Part shown: positions 37,699 to 46,403 of the stretch, one piece after another
Position numbering within the stretch: the first letter of the stretch is position 1
Layout: each line of letters starts with the position of its first letter
Assembly (NCBI RefSeq): GCF_003971195.1
Contig: NZ_CP034593.1
Location: 2,542,001-2,606,000 of the forward strand
Reading direction: 5' to 3'
DNA: 64,000 nt
Source of the DNA: Flaviflexus ciconiae
GTDB taxonomy: Bacteria > Actinomycetota > Actinomycetes > Actinomycetales > Actinomycetaceae
The notes under the pieces: generated by a model
Seen by the model: only the letters and a program-made list of their open reading frames with translations
What the model was told of the DNA's origin: nothing
Database searches by the model: none
Program-made: the position numbers and the translations under genes

Positions 37699-39177
37699 AT
37701 GCCGCTCACCCCTCCCATCGCCCCCGACATCATCGAGAACCTGATCGGCAGAATACCGACCAGCTCGTTCATCAACGGAGACTTTATCGGCGGAGAAACG
37801 GACCTCTCCGTTGAGAACCCGGCCACGGGTGAGGAGATCATCAAAGTTGCCAGCGCAGACGCGGCGAAGATTGGTATGGAGGCGCTCGACGCAGCATGTG
37901 AATCCGCTGCCGACTGGGCAGCCACAACCCCTCGTCACCGTTCCGAGATCCTGCGCAGAGCCTATGAGCTCTGCCTCGAACGAGCCGACGATCTCGCGCT
38001 GACAATGACCATGGAAATGGGCAAGCCTTTGGCCGAAGCTTATGGCGAGGTGAACTACGGAGCAGAGTTCCTCCGCTGGTTCTCCGAAGAGGCTGTGCGG
38101 ATGAGCGGGCGGTTCAGACCGGCCCCTGCAGTGGCGGACCAGGACATCCTTGTCTATTCCCAGCCCGTTGGACCCACTCTCCTCATCACCCCCTGGAACT
38201 TCCCGTTTTCCATGGGAACACGCAAAATCGGGCCAGCACTCGCGGCAGGGTGCACTGTGGTGCTGAAGCCTGCGAACCTCACCCCGCTCAGCTCCCTCCT
38301 CCTTATGGAGATCCTGCGCGATGCTGGGGTGCCGGCCGGCGTCGTCAACTGTGTCGTCACTAAAGATTCCTCTACTCTCTCCAGCACCCTCATGGAGGAT
38401 CCGCGCTTGCGGAAAATCTCCTTCACCGGCTCCACCCCGGTTGGTCGCACGCTGCTTTCTCAGGCCAGCCAGCACGTGCTCCGAACCTCTATGGAGCTGG
38501 GAGGCAACGCTCCTTTTCTCGTTCTTGAGTCTGCCGACATTGACAAGACTGTCGCTGCTGCGATGGCAGGCAAGTTCCGCAACAACGGAGAAGCCTGCAC
38601 AGCCGCCAACCGGATCTACGTCCACAGGAAGGTCGCGGAAGAGTTTACGACGGCATTCACCGCCAAGGTGGAAGCACTCGTTCTCGGCAACGGGCTGGAC
38701 GAGGGAACTACTCTCGGCCCGCTCATCGACCGCAATGCAGTCGAAAAGTGCCAGGAGCTTGTGGATGATGCGGTATCCAAGGGAGCCCAGGCGGTCCTCG
38801 GCGGCGACGCAGCAGAGGGGGCCGGCCACTTCTATCCCGCTACCGTGCTCACTAACGTTCCTAGAACCGCACGGGTCAATCAGGAAGAGATCTTCGGCCC
38901 CGTTGCACCGATCATCGTCTGCGACACGGTCGACGAAATGGTGGAAGTAGCGAACGATACCGAGTTCGGGCTCATGTCGTACGTCTGCGGACAGGACATC
39001 GACCAGGTCCGTGATGTCGTCGGCAGAATCGAATCCGGCATGGTCGCCGTCAACGTCGGTGTCGCCTCGGATCCCTCCGCACCATTCGGGGGAGTGAAGG
39101 AGTCCGGCATCGGCCGCGAAGGCTCCCACGAGGGACTCAACGAGTATCTGGAGCTGAAGTATGTGAGGGTCGGCTGA
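37699..39177 (+). CDS. NAD(P)-dependent aldehyde dehydrogenase, succinate-semialdehyde dehydrogenase type
   Basis: 492 residues with the whole ALDH fold: TPWNFPFSMGTRKIGPALAA, VVLKPANLTPLSSLLL, FTGSTPVGRTLL, MELGGNAPFLVLESADI, the catalytic Cys in RNNGEACTAANRIYVH, and EEIFGPVAPI near the end. AAGGAG precedes the ATG. It closely resembles GabD-like enzymes and closes the operon. The predicted role is oxidation of a semialdehyde from the upstream alcohol dehydrogenase, for example succinate semialdehyde to succinate. Confidence 0.9.
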   Translation: MPLTPPIAPDIIENLIGRIPTSSFINGDFIGGETDLSVENPATGEEIIKVASADAAKIGMEALDAACESAADWAATTPRHRSEILRRAYELCLERADDLALTMTMEMGKPLAEAYGEVNYGAEFLRWFSEEAVRMSGRFRPAPAVADQDILVYSQPVGPTLLITPWNFPFSMGTRKIGPALAAGCTVVLKPANLTPLSSLLLMEILRDAGVPAGVVNCVVTKDSSTLSSTLMEDPRLRKISFTGSTPVGRTLLSQASQHVLRTSMELGGNAPFLVLESADIDKTVAAAMAGKFRNNGEACTAANRIYVHRKVAEEFTTAFTAKVEALVLGNGLDEGTTLGPLIDRNAVEKCQELVDDAVSKGAQAVLGGDAAEGAGHFYPATVLTNVPRTARVNQEEIFGPVAPIIVCDTVDEMVEVANDTEFGLMSYVCGQDIDQVRDVVGRIESGMVAVNVGVASDPSAPFGGVKESGIGREGSHEGLNEYLELKYVRVG

Positions 39178-39399
39178 GCGAGGCGCCTCGGTTCGGCCGC
39201 CTCCAGTTGGCTGACCGTTTGCCACAACATGAGTCAGTGGATTCGTGGCGCTGATCCAGCGGCTCGCCGAGCTTGAAAGCTTGGGCCTGGCGATCTCGTC
39301 CAGAGTGGTGCAGCTTCCAGCAGAGCTGACCTGTGGTGAGGCTGTCGGTCATGGCGTGAGGGTGCTGTCGAGTTGTGACGGGCGGAGCCCGCATCGCAC

Positions 39400-39720
39400 C
39401 CCTCTCCGCGTCGTTGCGCTGGGTGAGCCGGTCGGGGCTGAGTGTTTATCGTATTCGGCGCCGACGACCGCGTCGGCGTCGGCTGAGAGCAGGGCGTTGA
39501 TCATAGTCTGTAGCAGGTTGCGCATGAGATCTGGTGATGTGTCGGCCAGGGCTTCCGCGAGCAGGCCTGCAGGGTCGACAATTTGAGGAGCGGTCATCGT
39601 GGTGATGTCCTTTCGAGTGAGAAGTAGAAGGCTTTCGCGAAGGATCCCACGGTGACCACGCTCATATCAGCAACAACGTTCACGACCACCATGCGGTTAC
39701 ACCACCCTAAGGGGCACCAC
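39400..39720 (-). mobile_element. IS256-family element, one-end remnant
   Basis: The start of an IS256 transposase (TAPQIVDPAGLLAEALADTS, DLMRNLLQTMINALLSADAD) reads leftwards from 39597, and the adjoining end sequence (CACCACCCTAAGGGGCACC near 39710) matches the end of the intact copy at 61357-62770. A C-run indel near 39438 shifts the frame, and homology stops at about 39400. The rest of the element is gone. Confidence 0.8.
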
Positions 39721-39963
39721 TCACATCCACGTCACGACAGGCATCCTTCCTTGGCGTCGAGCCCCTAATCAGCGATACATGCTGGCAACCGACCGTGGTG
39801 GCAACGCCCCGGATCATTGGATAGGCAGGGGCAAAGCACAATGTCCGGGCGGCTGGCCGGCAATCCCGATCAACACTCGCCAATCAGGACCTGACAACAA
39901 GGTAACGGGCACGCAGGGGTACGACGGTCCACGAGCGGGTGTTCGAGTCCACGGGAGGTCAGC

Positions 39964-40155
39964 ATGAGCACGGTGAAACGCGAAGCCTCGGGTTGCCTGC
40001 GAACGTTTTTGTCGGGTCGCTGGTAGGCACGCTATCCCGCGCCCGATGGTGACCCGGCGCGAACCAAGGACGACAAGGCCCTGATGTTCGCAACCAAGAC
40101 GGATGCACGCACGTGGCTCGCGTTGATACGCTCGAAGGTCTCGCCGAACCTGTAG
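39964..40155 (+). pseudogene. Tyrosine-recombinase/phage integrase, N-terminal relic
   Basis: From the ATG at 39964: STVKREASGCLRTFLSGRW, then TAG at 40024, then ARYPAPDGDPARTKDDKALM and FATKTDARTWLALI, then another TAG at 40153. The pattern RWxARYPAPDG ... FATKTDARTWLA is the arm-binding N-domain of actinobacterial integrases. The core domain is missing. It points to a decayed integrated element. Confidence 0.62.
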
Positions 40156-40257
40156 AACCGTCAGCGGAGGTTGCAGCCCGTCGGCGTGTCGAGACCGACG
40201 CTGAGCAGGCACGTTCCACGTGCTTCGAGGAGGATTCAAAGCGTTGGCGGCGGGTGA

Positions 40258-40533
40258 TCAAGACCGAACCGAAACTCGCATCGCCTCGTCCGCAAAGGCT
40301 CGGAGTTGGTCGGGGCCTGGGGCGACGTCATGGAGGGAGATCTCCATTTCCGCTTCCCAGCGCTCCATCGCAGCGATTGAAATGGCCACGAGGAGATCGT
40401 CCTTCGAAGCGAAGTAATCATAGAAGCTGGAGCGGGTGATGCCGGCGCGCTCACTCACTTTTGTCGGCGTGAAGCCCGCGAGGCCGGCGGAGGCGAGCAC
40501 CTCTTCCCCCGTCGGGGAGGTGATTTTGGGCAT
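40258..40533 (-). pseudogene. TetR-family regulator, truncated
   Basis: 91 residues carrying only the TetR helix-turn-helix (LAGFTPTKVSERAGITRSSF, YDYFASKDDLLVAI). The first helix before it looks shortened (MPKITSPTGEEVLASAG), as if residues were deleted after position 8, and the ligand-binding domain ends at an abrupt stop next to the integrase relic. Probably non-functional. Confidence 0.68.
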
Positions 40534-40872
40534 GGTTTAATTGTGCGCCGCCTGTCAGGGTGGGCGGGAGCCTGACTATGGAGTTGTGCTCACTGAGTTA
40601 GCGACTGCTCGCGGGGGAATGTGCCCTCTGTCAGCGGGAGCGTTCTCGGCCGGCTTGGGCGGTAGCCTCTGCACCGACTGCCGCGAGTGAGACGGATCCG
40701 TTCGGTCGGGCGGCGGTGATGAACCCCAGTCGCTCGCGTGAAGGCGCGTGTTTGGTGGACTGATCGAAGAGGTCAATGGTGGGTGCTGGCTCAAGGACGA
40801 CCATTAAGGCAAGGTTGGGACCGCGGTCCCTTGTCAACCGCTCATGGGGGAGTAGGTTGAGGTGATCTAGGA
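40534..40872. other. Intergenic, no gene recognised
   Basis: Short frames exist on both strands, but none shows a ribosome-binding site plus a recognisable fold. It probably consists of further eroded sequence plus the promoter of the gene at 40873. Confidence 0.35.
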
Positions 40873-41529
40873 ATGAGGCTGTGGATCATGAAAATGTCGA
40901 GGCTACTCACGCTGACTGCGATGCTGGTCGTGCTCGTAATCGGCCCATCAGCCTGTACTTCAGTCACGGACGATACTGCAACGATATCTCCGCCTTCTGC
41001 GACAACGACAGCGTCCGATCCATCGGAAAGCCCATCGGAGGATGACACTGTTGTCGATGAGCCTGAAGCGCCCCCGGTGGGCACTCCTGCGGCTGTTGCC
41101 TGGGAGGCTCTCATGGGTCCGGACGGCGAATACGCCGCATCGGCCATGTATCTGGCCATCATCGACGAGTTCGGTGACGTGGAGCCTTACGTCTCGATCC
41201 AGGCTGCTGAAGAGCGCCACAGCGAGGCCCTCATCAGACAGCTCTCGATGGTTGGGGTCGACGCGCCGGAGAATCCGTACATCGGCGAGATCGAGCCGCC
41301 GGAGGATCTGGAAGGGGCCGCGTCGGCGGGGGCTGAAGGCGAGGTCGCCAATATCGAGATGTATGACCGACTGCTCACACAGACAGACGATGCTCGGCTC
41401 ACGCGCGTGCTGACGAACTTGCGTAGCGCCTCTGCCGACGTTCACCTGCCGGCCTTCGAAGCCGCGGCCGATAACGGTGGAGTCCTCACCCCGGAACAGA
41501 TGTTGGAATTCAGGCGCGGACCGCGGTAG
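40873..41529 (+). CDS. DUF2202 (ferritin-like) lipoprotein
   Basis: 218 residues. The signal ends in a lipobox-like VVLVIGPSAC and is followed by a Ser/Thr/Glu-rich linker to about residue 70. A DUF2202 helical domain follows: ALMGPDGEYAASAMYLAIID, FGDVEPYVSIQAAEERHSEA, and APENPYIGE. The Glu/His pattern (EY, EERH) is that of ferritin-like four-helix proteins that may bind a di-metal centre. It would be attached outside the membrane. An ATG at 40888 or 40894 could be used instead. Confidence 0.82.
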   Translation: MRLWIMKMSRLLTLTAMLVVLVIGPSACTSVTDDTATISPPSATTTASDPSESPSEDDTVVDEPEAPPVGTPAAVAWEALMGPDGEYAASAMYLAIIDEFGDVEPYVSIQAAEERHSEALIRQLSMVGVDAPENPYIGEIEPPEDLEGAASAGAEGEVANIEMYDRLLTQTDDARLTRVLTNLRSASADVHLPAFEAAADNGGVLTPEQMLEFRRGPR

Positions 41530-41977
41530 GCGCGTGGGGCATTGTCTTGCGGGGTGTCGTCAGGCCGGCCGCTCGACCTGCGTTCAGCCTGCTGGCGTGC
41601 GCGGAACAGGCTGTCGTGCACCGTCGTCAGACGGCCGTCCGAGGTTTTCGTGTCCCGTGGACGCGCCTCGCAGGCGACCAGCTCCCTATCCGAGGAGGCG
41701 ACCAGCTCCGTGAGGCTCTCTGGAGTGAACAGCAGGCCTTCTCCGGAGGGTCGTTTGACCCCGTTCAGATCCGGCGGGTGGTGACCGACGATGAGGAGCG
41801 TGCCGCCCGGCGCGACGGCCTCGCCGAAGCTGTGAAAGACCTTTTCGCGCCGTTTGCTGGGTAGGCGGAGGAAGTGGACGGTGACGTGGTCGTAGGCCGC
41901 GACCGACGGGGACCATGCTTCGACGTCCTTGTGCATCCACTCGATCCGTTCGGCGACGCGCGCCGCCTCTTCTCAAT
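41442..41977 (-). pseudogene. SAM-dependent methyltransferase, C-terminal fragment
   Basis: The frame reads VAERIEWMHKDVEAW, DHVTVHFLRLPSKRREKVF, APGGTLLIVGHHPPDL and LFTPESLTELVASSDRELVA, i.e. the second half of a class I methyltransferase. The SAM-binding GxGxG part is missing: the frame ends abruptly at the Fic fragment near 41977. The last ~45 residues run into the end of the convergent DUF2202 gene and are not homologous. Confidence 0.75.
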
Positions 41978-42162
41978 TCGAGACTATTCATCCGTTCGTC
42001 GAAGGAAACGGGCGCACCGGACGAGCTCGTGTTCATGCGCTCATGCATGAAAGCGGGCTCGTTCGGCATACGACTGTTCCTCTGTCAGCGGGATTGCTCA
42101 GGGAAACCGGACGATACTTCGACGCTCTCACTCAGTACCGCGCGGGCGAGGCCTGGGGGTAA
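41974..42162 (+). pseudogene. Fic-family protein, internal/C-terminal fragment
   Basis: About 62 residues beginning QFETIHPFVEGNGRTGRARV, the Fic AMP-transferase motif HPFxxGNGRxGR, then HTTVPLSAGLLRETGRYFDA. The N-terminal part is absent and there is no start codon of its own. The junction with the opposite-strand methyltransferase fragment falls within a few bases of 41974. Confidence 0.8.
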
Positions 42163-42213
42163 TTGAGACTATTGAGGTCTTCCCCCAGGTCGGACATTCA
42201 TCACTGGACAGAT

Positions 42214-43305
42214 TTACTCCTCATTAAGCCCAAATGCAGTTGACACCTGTTCGATGGTGAATTGCTGACGGAGTCGGGTAGCGCTGTTCTGGTTGGCGAA
42301 CATTCCGGTTCTCCAGAAACCCTGACCGCTGGGGACTGTGTGGCTCCACTGGACAGGGACGGCCCATTCAGCAACGTTGTCGTTTTCATCTCCGTCGCGT
42401 CTGTAGTTGCCATCAAGAGCGAGTGACGCCAAGAGAGTCTCGGCTCCTTGGTATTCAACTTTGAGCTCATCGAAGCGTTCAGCTTCGCCAAGGACGGTGC
42501 CGACTCCCACATATCCATCTTTAGGAATACAGGCGAAGACACGTGCGCCTGGCTTAAGGTTCTTCAGAGTTCTGCTGAACCACTCGCCACCGCCTGCGGA
42601 CACGAATCCGTACTTCCGTCCATCAGACCACTGTCGACCGCCTTCATACTCGCCGAAGGACACATACCAGTCGGTACCGTTCCACCGCTCACGGGTCTTT
42701 GATCGGCGTGAAGATGCTGATGTAGGCGCGGCTTGGCTTGTCGGCTCAACAAGCCAAGAGCGTGCGAAGTATGAGTTTCCCCCATCGACAAAGTGTCGGA
42801 AGAACACCACGTTAATAGGAAGGGCATACTCCTCATGGAGGAAGCGAACAATACGTTCAGTTGCGGGATCCACGCTCGACGCGACGATAGTGAGGACCTG
42901 AGAGGAGTTCACCTCGAGTGGCAGCGTTTCGTTGAACATCTCCGCAAAGGCTTCTTCAAGTGCAATGCCCGGTTGGTAATTTTCGAAGATTGCTTGAATA
43001 TCGGCTCGGCCAAGAGTCGCCACCCACGAGCCATAGTCAATGACCTGGGCTGTGGTCTCCCGCGGAGTCTTATCTCTCTTTAATTCGATGACATAGACAG
43101 CAGCGGTTTCATCAAGAGCAAGGAGGTCAATAAAACCGCCGTGCGCGGTAGGCACCTGGCGGCCAATAATAAGGAGGGCCTCGCCGAGCATTGAAGCGTC
43201 CGACTCTATGTAGGATTCGAGCTGAGATTCGAGGCTGACAGCCGTCGGGACGACTCGTGTTAGCTTCTCGCCATCTACTCGCCAAAGCCCCATTTCAGCA
43301 GGCAT
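42214..43305 (-). CDS. DUF91/NucS-like PD-(D/E)XK nuclease-domain protein
   Basis: 363 residues. The N-terminal half carries the nuclease core as in NucS: LGEALLIIGRQVPTAHGGFI, DLLALDETAAVYVIELKRDK, then TTAQVIDYGSWVATL. The GG-x-IDLLA and IELKRDK segments supply the catalytic Asp, Glu and Lys. The middle has DPATERIVRFLHEEYALPIN, found in related proteins. The C-terminal ~150 residues (WYVSFGEYEGGRQWSDGRKY, IPKDGYVGVGTVLGEAERFD) resemble an EVE/PUA-like module. It stands alone beside mobile-gene debris, so a defence role is possible but unproven. Confidence 0.8.
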   Translation of the reverse strand: MPAEMGLWRVDGEKLTRVVPTAVSLESQLESYIESDASMLGEALLIIGRQVPTAHGGFIDLLALDETAAVYVIELKRDKTPRETTAQVIDYGSWVATLGRADIQAIFENYQPGIALEEAFAEMFNETLPLEVNSSQVLTIVASSVDPATERIVRFLHEEYALPINVVFFRHFVDGGNSYFARSWLVEPTSQAAPTSASSRRSKTRERWNGTDWYVSFGEYEGGRQWSDGRKYGFVSAGGGEWFSRTLKNLKPGARVFACIPKDGYVGVGTVLGEAERFDELKVEYQGAETLLASLALDGNYRRDGDENDNVAEWAVPVQWSHTVPSGQGFWRTGMFANQNSATRLRQQFTIEQVSTAFGLNEE

Positions 43306-43639
43306 GACATCTCCACTCGCATTAGGATTTCAGGTTTCTTCTCCTAGCCTACTTTGATCTCCACAAGGTGGATGCACCAACAGCTCATGAGCTGCACTCG
43401 GAGCGACTGGCCGGACTTCGTCGGCGCGGTTGAGACCTTGCTCTGCCTATGCGAAGTACGTAGATGCTTGAATCACCCCTGAAGGCGTAGAGGGGAGAAT
43501 TGTCCATCTCCTGAGCGAAACAATTCATGAATAGTTCGCTGGAAACGTGCCGCAGCGCCTTGGGGCCTCGGTGAGAGCGACCGGTGGATTGCTCTTCTGT
43601 AGGGTGGGTGCACTGATAGGTGCGTGAGAGGGTCGAGGC
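43306..43639. other. Intergenic between divergent nuclease and lipoprotein genes
   Basis: No gene recognised in 330 bases. It must contain both promoters. Confidence 0.4.
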
Positions 43640-45381
43640 ATGAAGGTGAAGAAACTGGTCGCTGTGATTGTTGCCGGGTCAGCGGTCCTTGCTGCCTGCT
43701 CATCTGCAGATAACAGCACTGTTGATGGTAGCGAGCGCTCTTCTGATGACGATCTTCAAGAGTCTGTTGATGTGGGGGAGCTGGGTGACGAGGCCGGTGA
43801 AGAAGTGGAGCCTGCAGAAGAGGCAGCTGCCGTAGTTCTCGAGCCCACGACCCTTCTCGTTACCGGTGCTGATGCGAGTGAAATATCTATTGCGATGAGT
43901 GAGCAGTTCTTTGAGTCCTCACCCGGAGCTGTTGTGACTGATGAAGAGCTTCAGTTGGAGGCGGCTTCGCTCGGCATGGCCTATTCTGTACCCGTCCTTG
44001 TCGAAGGAGACGCGATCGCTGACGAGCTGGAGAGGCTTGACGCAACCTGGGTAATCGCCGTCGGCGTTGAGCTCGAGGACATGGAAGACGTAGACGCCAT
44101 CCCCGCAGTCCTTCCTGCAGAAGCGGAAGAGGAGTCTGGCTCTGAGGACAGCGCCGAGGAGAGCACCGGGGTGAGCGCCGAGGACGAGGCTGAATCCGAT
44201 GTGGCTGGTGGGGAGCCACGCGTGCCGGATGAAGGGGAGGAGATTGAGGTCGATCCTTCTCTTACGGTCGTGGCGCCCGAGGGAGAAGGCCTTGATACTC
44301 TGCTTTCTTTGGCTGAAGGGGAAGCTTTTACTGCTCCGCAGCTGACTGATGTTGAGCTGGAGCATGACATTGATCTGCTCGATGGGGTTGTCGTGCTGAC
44401 CGATGGCAGCTCGATTGCGGCGGTCGGTACGGCCCATGCGGCTGGTGCGGACATTGTCCTGTCCCCGGCTGACCCCGAGGGTCGAGCGAAGCGATTCAGG
44501 CTGTAGGATCTGCCGACATTGTTGTTGGGCTGTTCGAAGAAGAGCTTGAGGACTTTGAGTGGCAGCTGGCTGCCGCATCAACCGGTGTTGAACTGCCGGG
44601 TGGGACCCAGCATGTGTTCGGAGGGAAGCGCTATATTGCCCTGTACGGCTCTCCCATCACACCAGCACTTGGGCTGCTCGGCGAACAGGATGTTCCCTCC
44701 ACTGTTGCTCGTGCAGAAGAGATGACGGAGCCATACCGAGCTCTGACCGATGACACGGTTGTGCCGGCTCAGGAGATCATCGTGACCGTTGCGGCCGGGG
44801 AGCCGGGCGATGATGGAGACTACTCGAACGAAGGGCCTATTGAGTGGTTCATTCCCCTCATCGAAGCTGCGGGGGACGCGGGCCAATATGTCATCCTCGA
44901 CTTCCAGCCCGGCAGAACTGACTTCCTCACACAGGTCCAACAGTACGAGGAACTTCTCGCCTACCCGCACGTGGGAATAGCTCTCGACCCGGAGTGGCGG
45001 CTTGGTCCTGATGAAGAGCCCCTTACACGGATCGGCCATGTTGAGATCGATGAAGTGAATGAGGTTATTGCTTACCTCAGTGACTACGTCCGGGCGAATG
45101 ATCTTCCCCAGAAGGTGGTCATCCTTCACCAGTTCCAGCTTCAGATGATCCGCGATCGGGACCAGCTCGATCTATCTCGATCTGAAGTTGCTCTGCTGAT
45201 CCATGCAGATGGTCAGGGGAGCCAGGGGGCAAAAGCTGCTACCTGGCGGGCCCTCCACCAGGATGCTCCAGAAGGAATTGCGTGGGGGTGGAAGAACTTC
45301 ATTGATGAAGATCTTCCCATGCTCACCCCGGAAGAGACCTATGCGGTGGAGCCGATGCCGGAGTTTGTGTCCTACCAGTAA
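43640..45381 (+). pseudogene. Large putative lipoprotein, frameshifted in the middle
   Basis: About 580 residues when joined. The signal VAVIVAGSAVLAAC is followed by an acidic linker. A first domain has a Rossmann-like rhythm (VLEPTTLLVTGADASEISIA) and resembles cell-wall-binding-repeat proteins. A second acidic linker follows (AEEESGSEDSAEESTGVSAE). The C-terminal ~260 residues form a TIM-barrel-like domain (GQYVILDFQPGRTDFLTQV, VGIALDPEWRLGPDEEPLTR). A missing C in CCCC at 44473-44476 splits the gene; restoring it gives PRGSSEAIQAVGSADIVVG and a continuous protein. Function unknown; possibly a surface protein. Confidence 0.75.
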
Positions 45382-45568
45382 GTGATGTCAAAAGCCTCGC
45401 GTGTTCCTATGAAACCCGCTGGAGCGTTGAGCTTTGCCGATAATGAGTTCTATTTTGACCCGCTGGTCTCCCCATTGATGGGAAGGCGGGAGCGCCCCCT
45501 CTGGTCCCTGTTGGTGGGCATTTTTCGTGGGTTGAATGAATCTTTGAAGTTGTTAATTCGATTAACGC

Positions 45569-45596
45569 TTGACAGGGTGCTCGGGGTGTGTAACTT
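45569..45596 (+). promoter_or_regulatory. Promoter of the first riboswitch-like leader
   Basis: TTGACA (45569-45574), a 16-base spacer, then TAACTT (45591-45596). The expected start of transcription (about 45603) coincides with the 5' end of the structured leader. Confidence 0.65.
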
Positions 45597-45602
45597 AGAG
45601 CT

Positions 45603-45712
45603 AGATCGAGAAGTTCGACGCTAAGCCCCTCGGCTAGTCGACTAGCAACCGCGTTTCGTGCACGGTGCTCCCGAAGGAAGATCGGCCCCCGAGCAAAAGC
45701 TCGGGAGGAAGT
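45603..45712 (+). ncRNA. SAM-I/SAM-IV-like riboswitch leader, copy 1
   Basis: The leader carries the conserved core of the SAM-I/SAM-IV riboswitch clan: AAGCCCC, GGCT, GCAACC, CACGGTGC in the expected order. Pairings visible: a short closing helix GATC (45604-45607) with GATC (45680-45683); CCTCGG (45628-45633) with CCGAAGG (45671-45677); hairpin GCTAG-TCGA-CTAGC (45633-45646). A downstream hairpin CCCGAGC-AAAA-GCTCGGG (45688-45705) overlaps the first Gs of the Shine-Dalgarno GGGAGGA, so control is probably translational. Relation to SAM is by pattern recognition. Confidence 0.68.
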
Positions 45713-46135
45713 ATGCGATATAGGAAAATTCTTATGAACCCCATGGACGATGCGCCGGATGCGCACGAATACATTTTCATCGAAGGCCCAGACGTCACTG
45801 TGGAAGACTGCAGTAAATACAAGTCTGGTCACGGTGTCCATTTCATCCAGGTCCGGCTTGCCTCTGAGGAGCGGAGAGTCGCGGCCGAAGTGACCGCGGT
45901 AGATGGTCATTACATCGACTTCAGAACAGAAGCAGGCACCCAGCGCCGCTGGAACCACGACCCCCAGCGCCTGCTCAAAGTGCAGGAGATAGCTGCCCGG
46001 GACCCCGAGGCGAGGACTGTCTGGTCGGAAAGATACCACCTCCTGACCGTGTACTCGGAAGAGCCCAGCGGGTCTGTTGTCGGAACTCCAGTCACGCTTG
46101 CGCCGAGCCCAACGGACTGCGGCTACAGCCTGTAA
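45713..46135 (+). CDS. Small uncharacterised protein, paralogue 1 of 3
   Basis: 140 residues, no signal or membrane segment. Its core AAEVTAVDGHYIDFRTEAGT then QRRWNHDPQRLLKVQE is shared with the next two genes (pattern V-x-G-x-x-x-x-I/V-x-F/I-x(4-5)-G-x-x-R-x-W-x-H). The ATG at 45713 follows GGGAGGAAG; a later ATG at 45734 is possible. It is controlled by the riboswitch-like leader directly upstream. The family is not recognised and no catalytic residues are evident. Confidence 0.7.
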   Translation: MRYRKILMNPMDDAPDAHEYIFIEGPDVTVEDCSKYKSGHGVHFIQVRLASEERRVAAEVTAVDGHYIDFRTEAGTQRRWNHDPQRLLKVQEIAARDPEARTVWSERYHLLTVYSEEPSGSVVGTPVTLAPSPTDCGYSL

Positions 46136-46216
46136 GCCGCTGCCGAGGGCAGCCGAATCGCAGTGTGTTCTGACCATTGAAATCAGCTGTTTCAGCTGAG
46201 CTCTCGAGGTCGAAAC

Positions 46217-46257
46217 ACGGGTCGGGTAGAAAAGCAGAATATTTCTGTCCGACCCGT
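46217..46257. terminator. Long hairpin between the first and second paralogue units
   Basis: ACGGGTCGG (46217-46225) pairs with CCGACCCGT (46249-46257), extended inward by AGAAA/TTTCT. There is no U-tract. It ends the first unit and lies just before the CATAAT -10-like box (46263-46268) of the second. Confidence 0.65.
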
Positions 46258-46275
46258 GGGCCCATAATAGAAGTA

Positions 46276-46392
46276 TCGATCGAGAAGTTCGACGTGAAGC
46301 CCCTTGGCTTGTCGACTGGCAACCGCGTATCGCACACGGTGCCTCCAAGGGAAGATCGGCCCCTGGGTAAAAGCCCAGGCGGAAGCTAGCGA
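46276..46392 (+). ncRNA. SAM-I/SAM-IV-like riboswitch leader, copy 2
   Basis: About 80% identical to copy 1 over 110 bases. Closing helix CGATC (46277-46281) with GATCG (46354-46358). The helix CCTTGG (46302-46307) pairs with CCAAGGG (46345-46351); relative to copy 1 a T-A pair has become C-G, a compensatory change. Core words AAGCCCC, GGCTTG, GGCAACC, CACGGTGCC match the SAM-IV consensus order. A CCTGGG-TAAAA-GCCCAGG hairpin (46362-46379) follows. Confidence 0.7.
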
Positions 46393-46403
46393 CAAAGGAC
46401 ATC

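Noticed and set aside
37594..39225. A 543-codon open frame opposite the aldehyde dehydrogenase gene
   Set aside because: It mirrors a clear ALDH gene, has no recognisable domain and no ribosome-binding site; long antisense frames are common in GC-rich DNA.
39930..39962. A GTTCGAGTCC word resembling a tRNA T-loop next to the integrase relic
   Set aside because: The bases around it do not form a T-stem or acceptor stem, and no anticodon arm is found upstream, so it is not a tRNA gene or clear att site.
42214..43305. Part of a restriction-modification system with the methyltransferase fragment at 41442-41977
   Set aside because: The methyltransferase piece looks like a small-molecule class I enzyme, lacks its SAM site and is a fragment; no specificity or DNA methylase gene is present.
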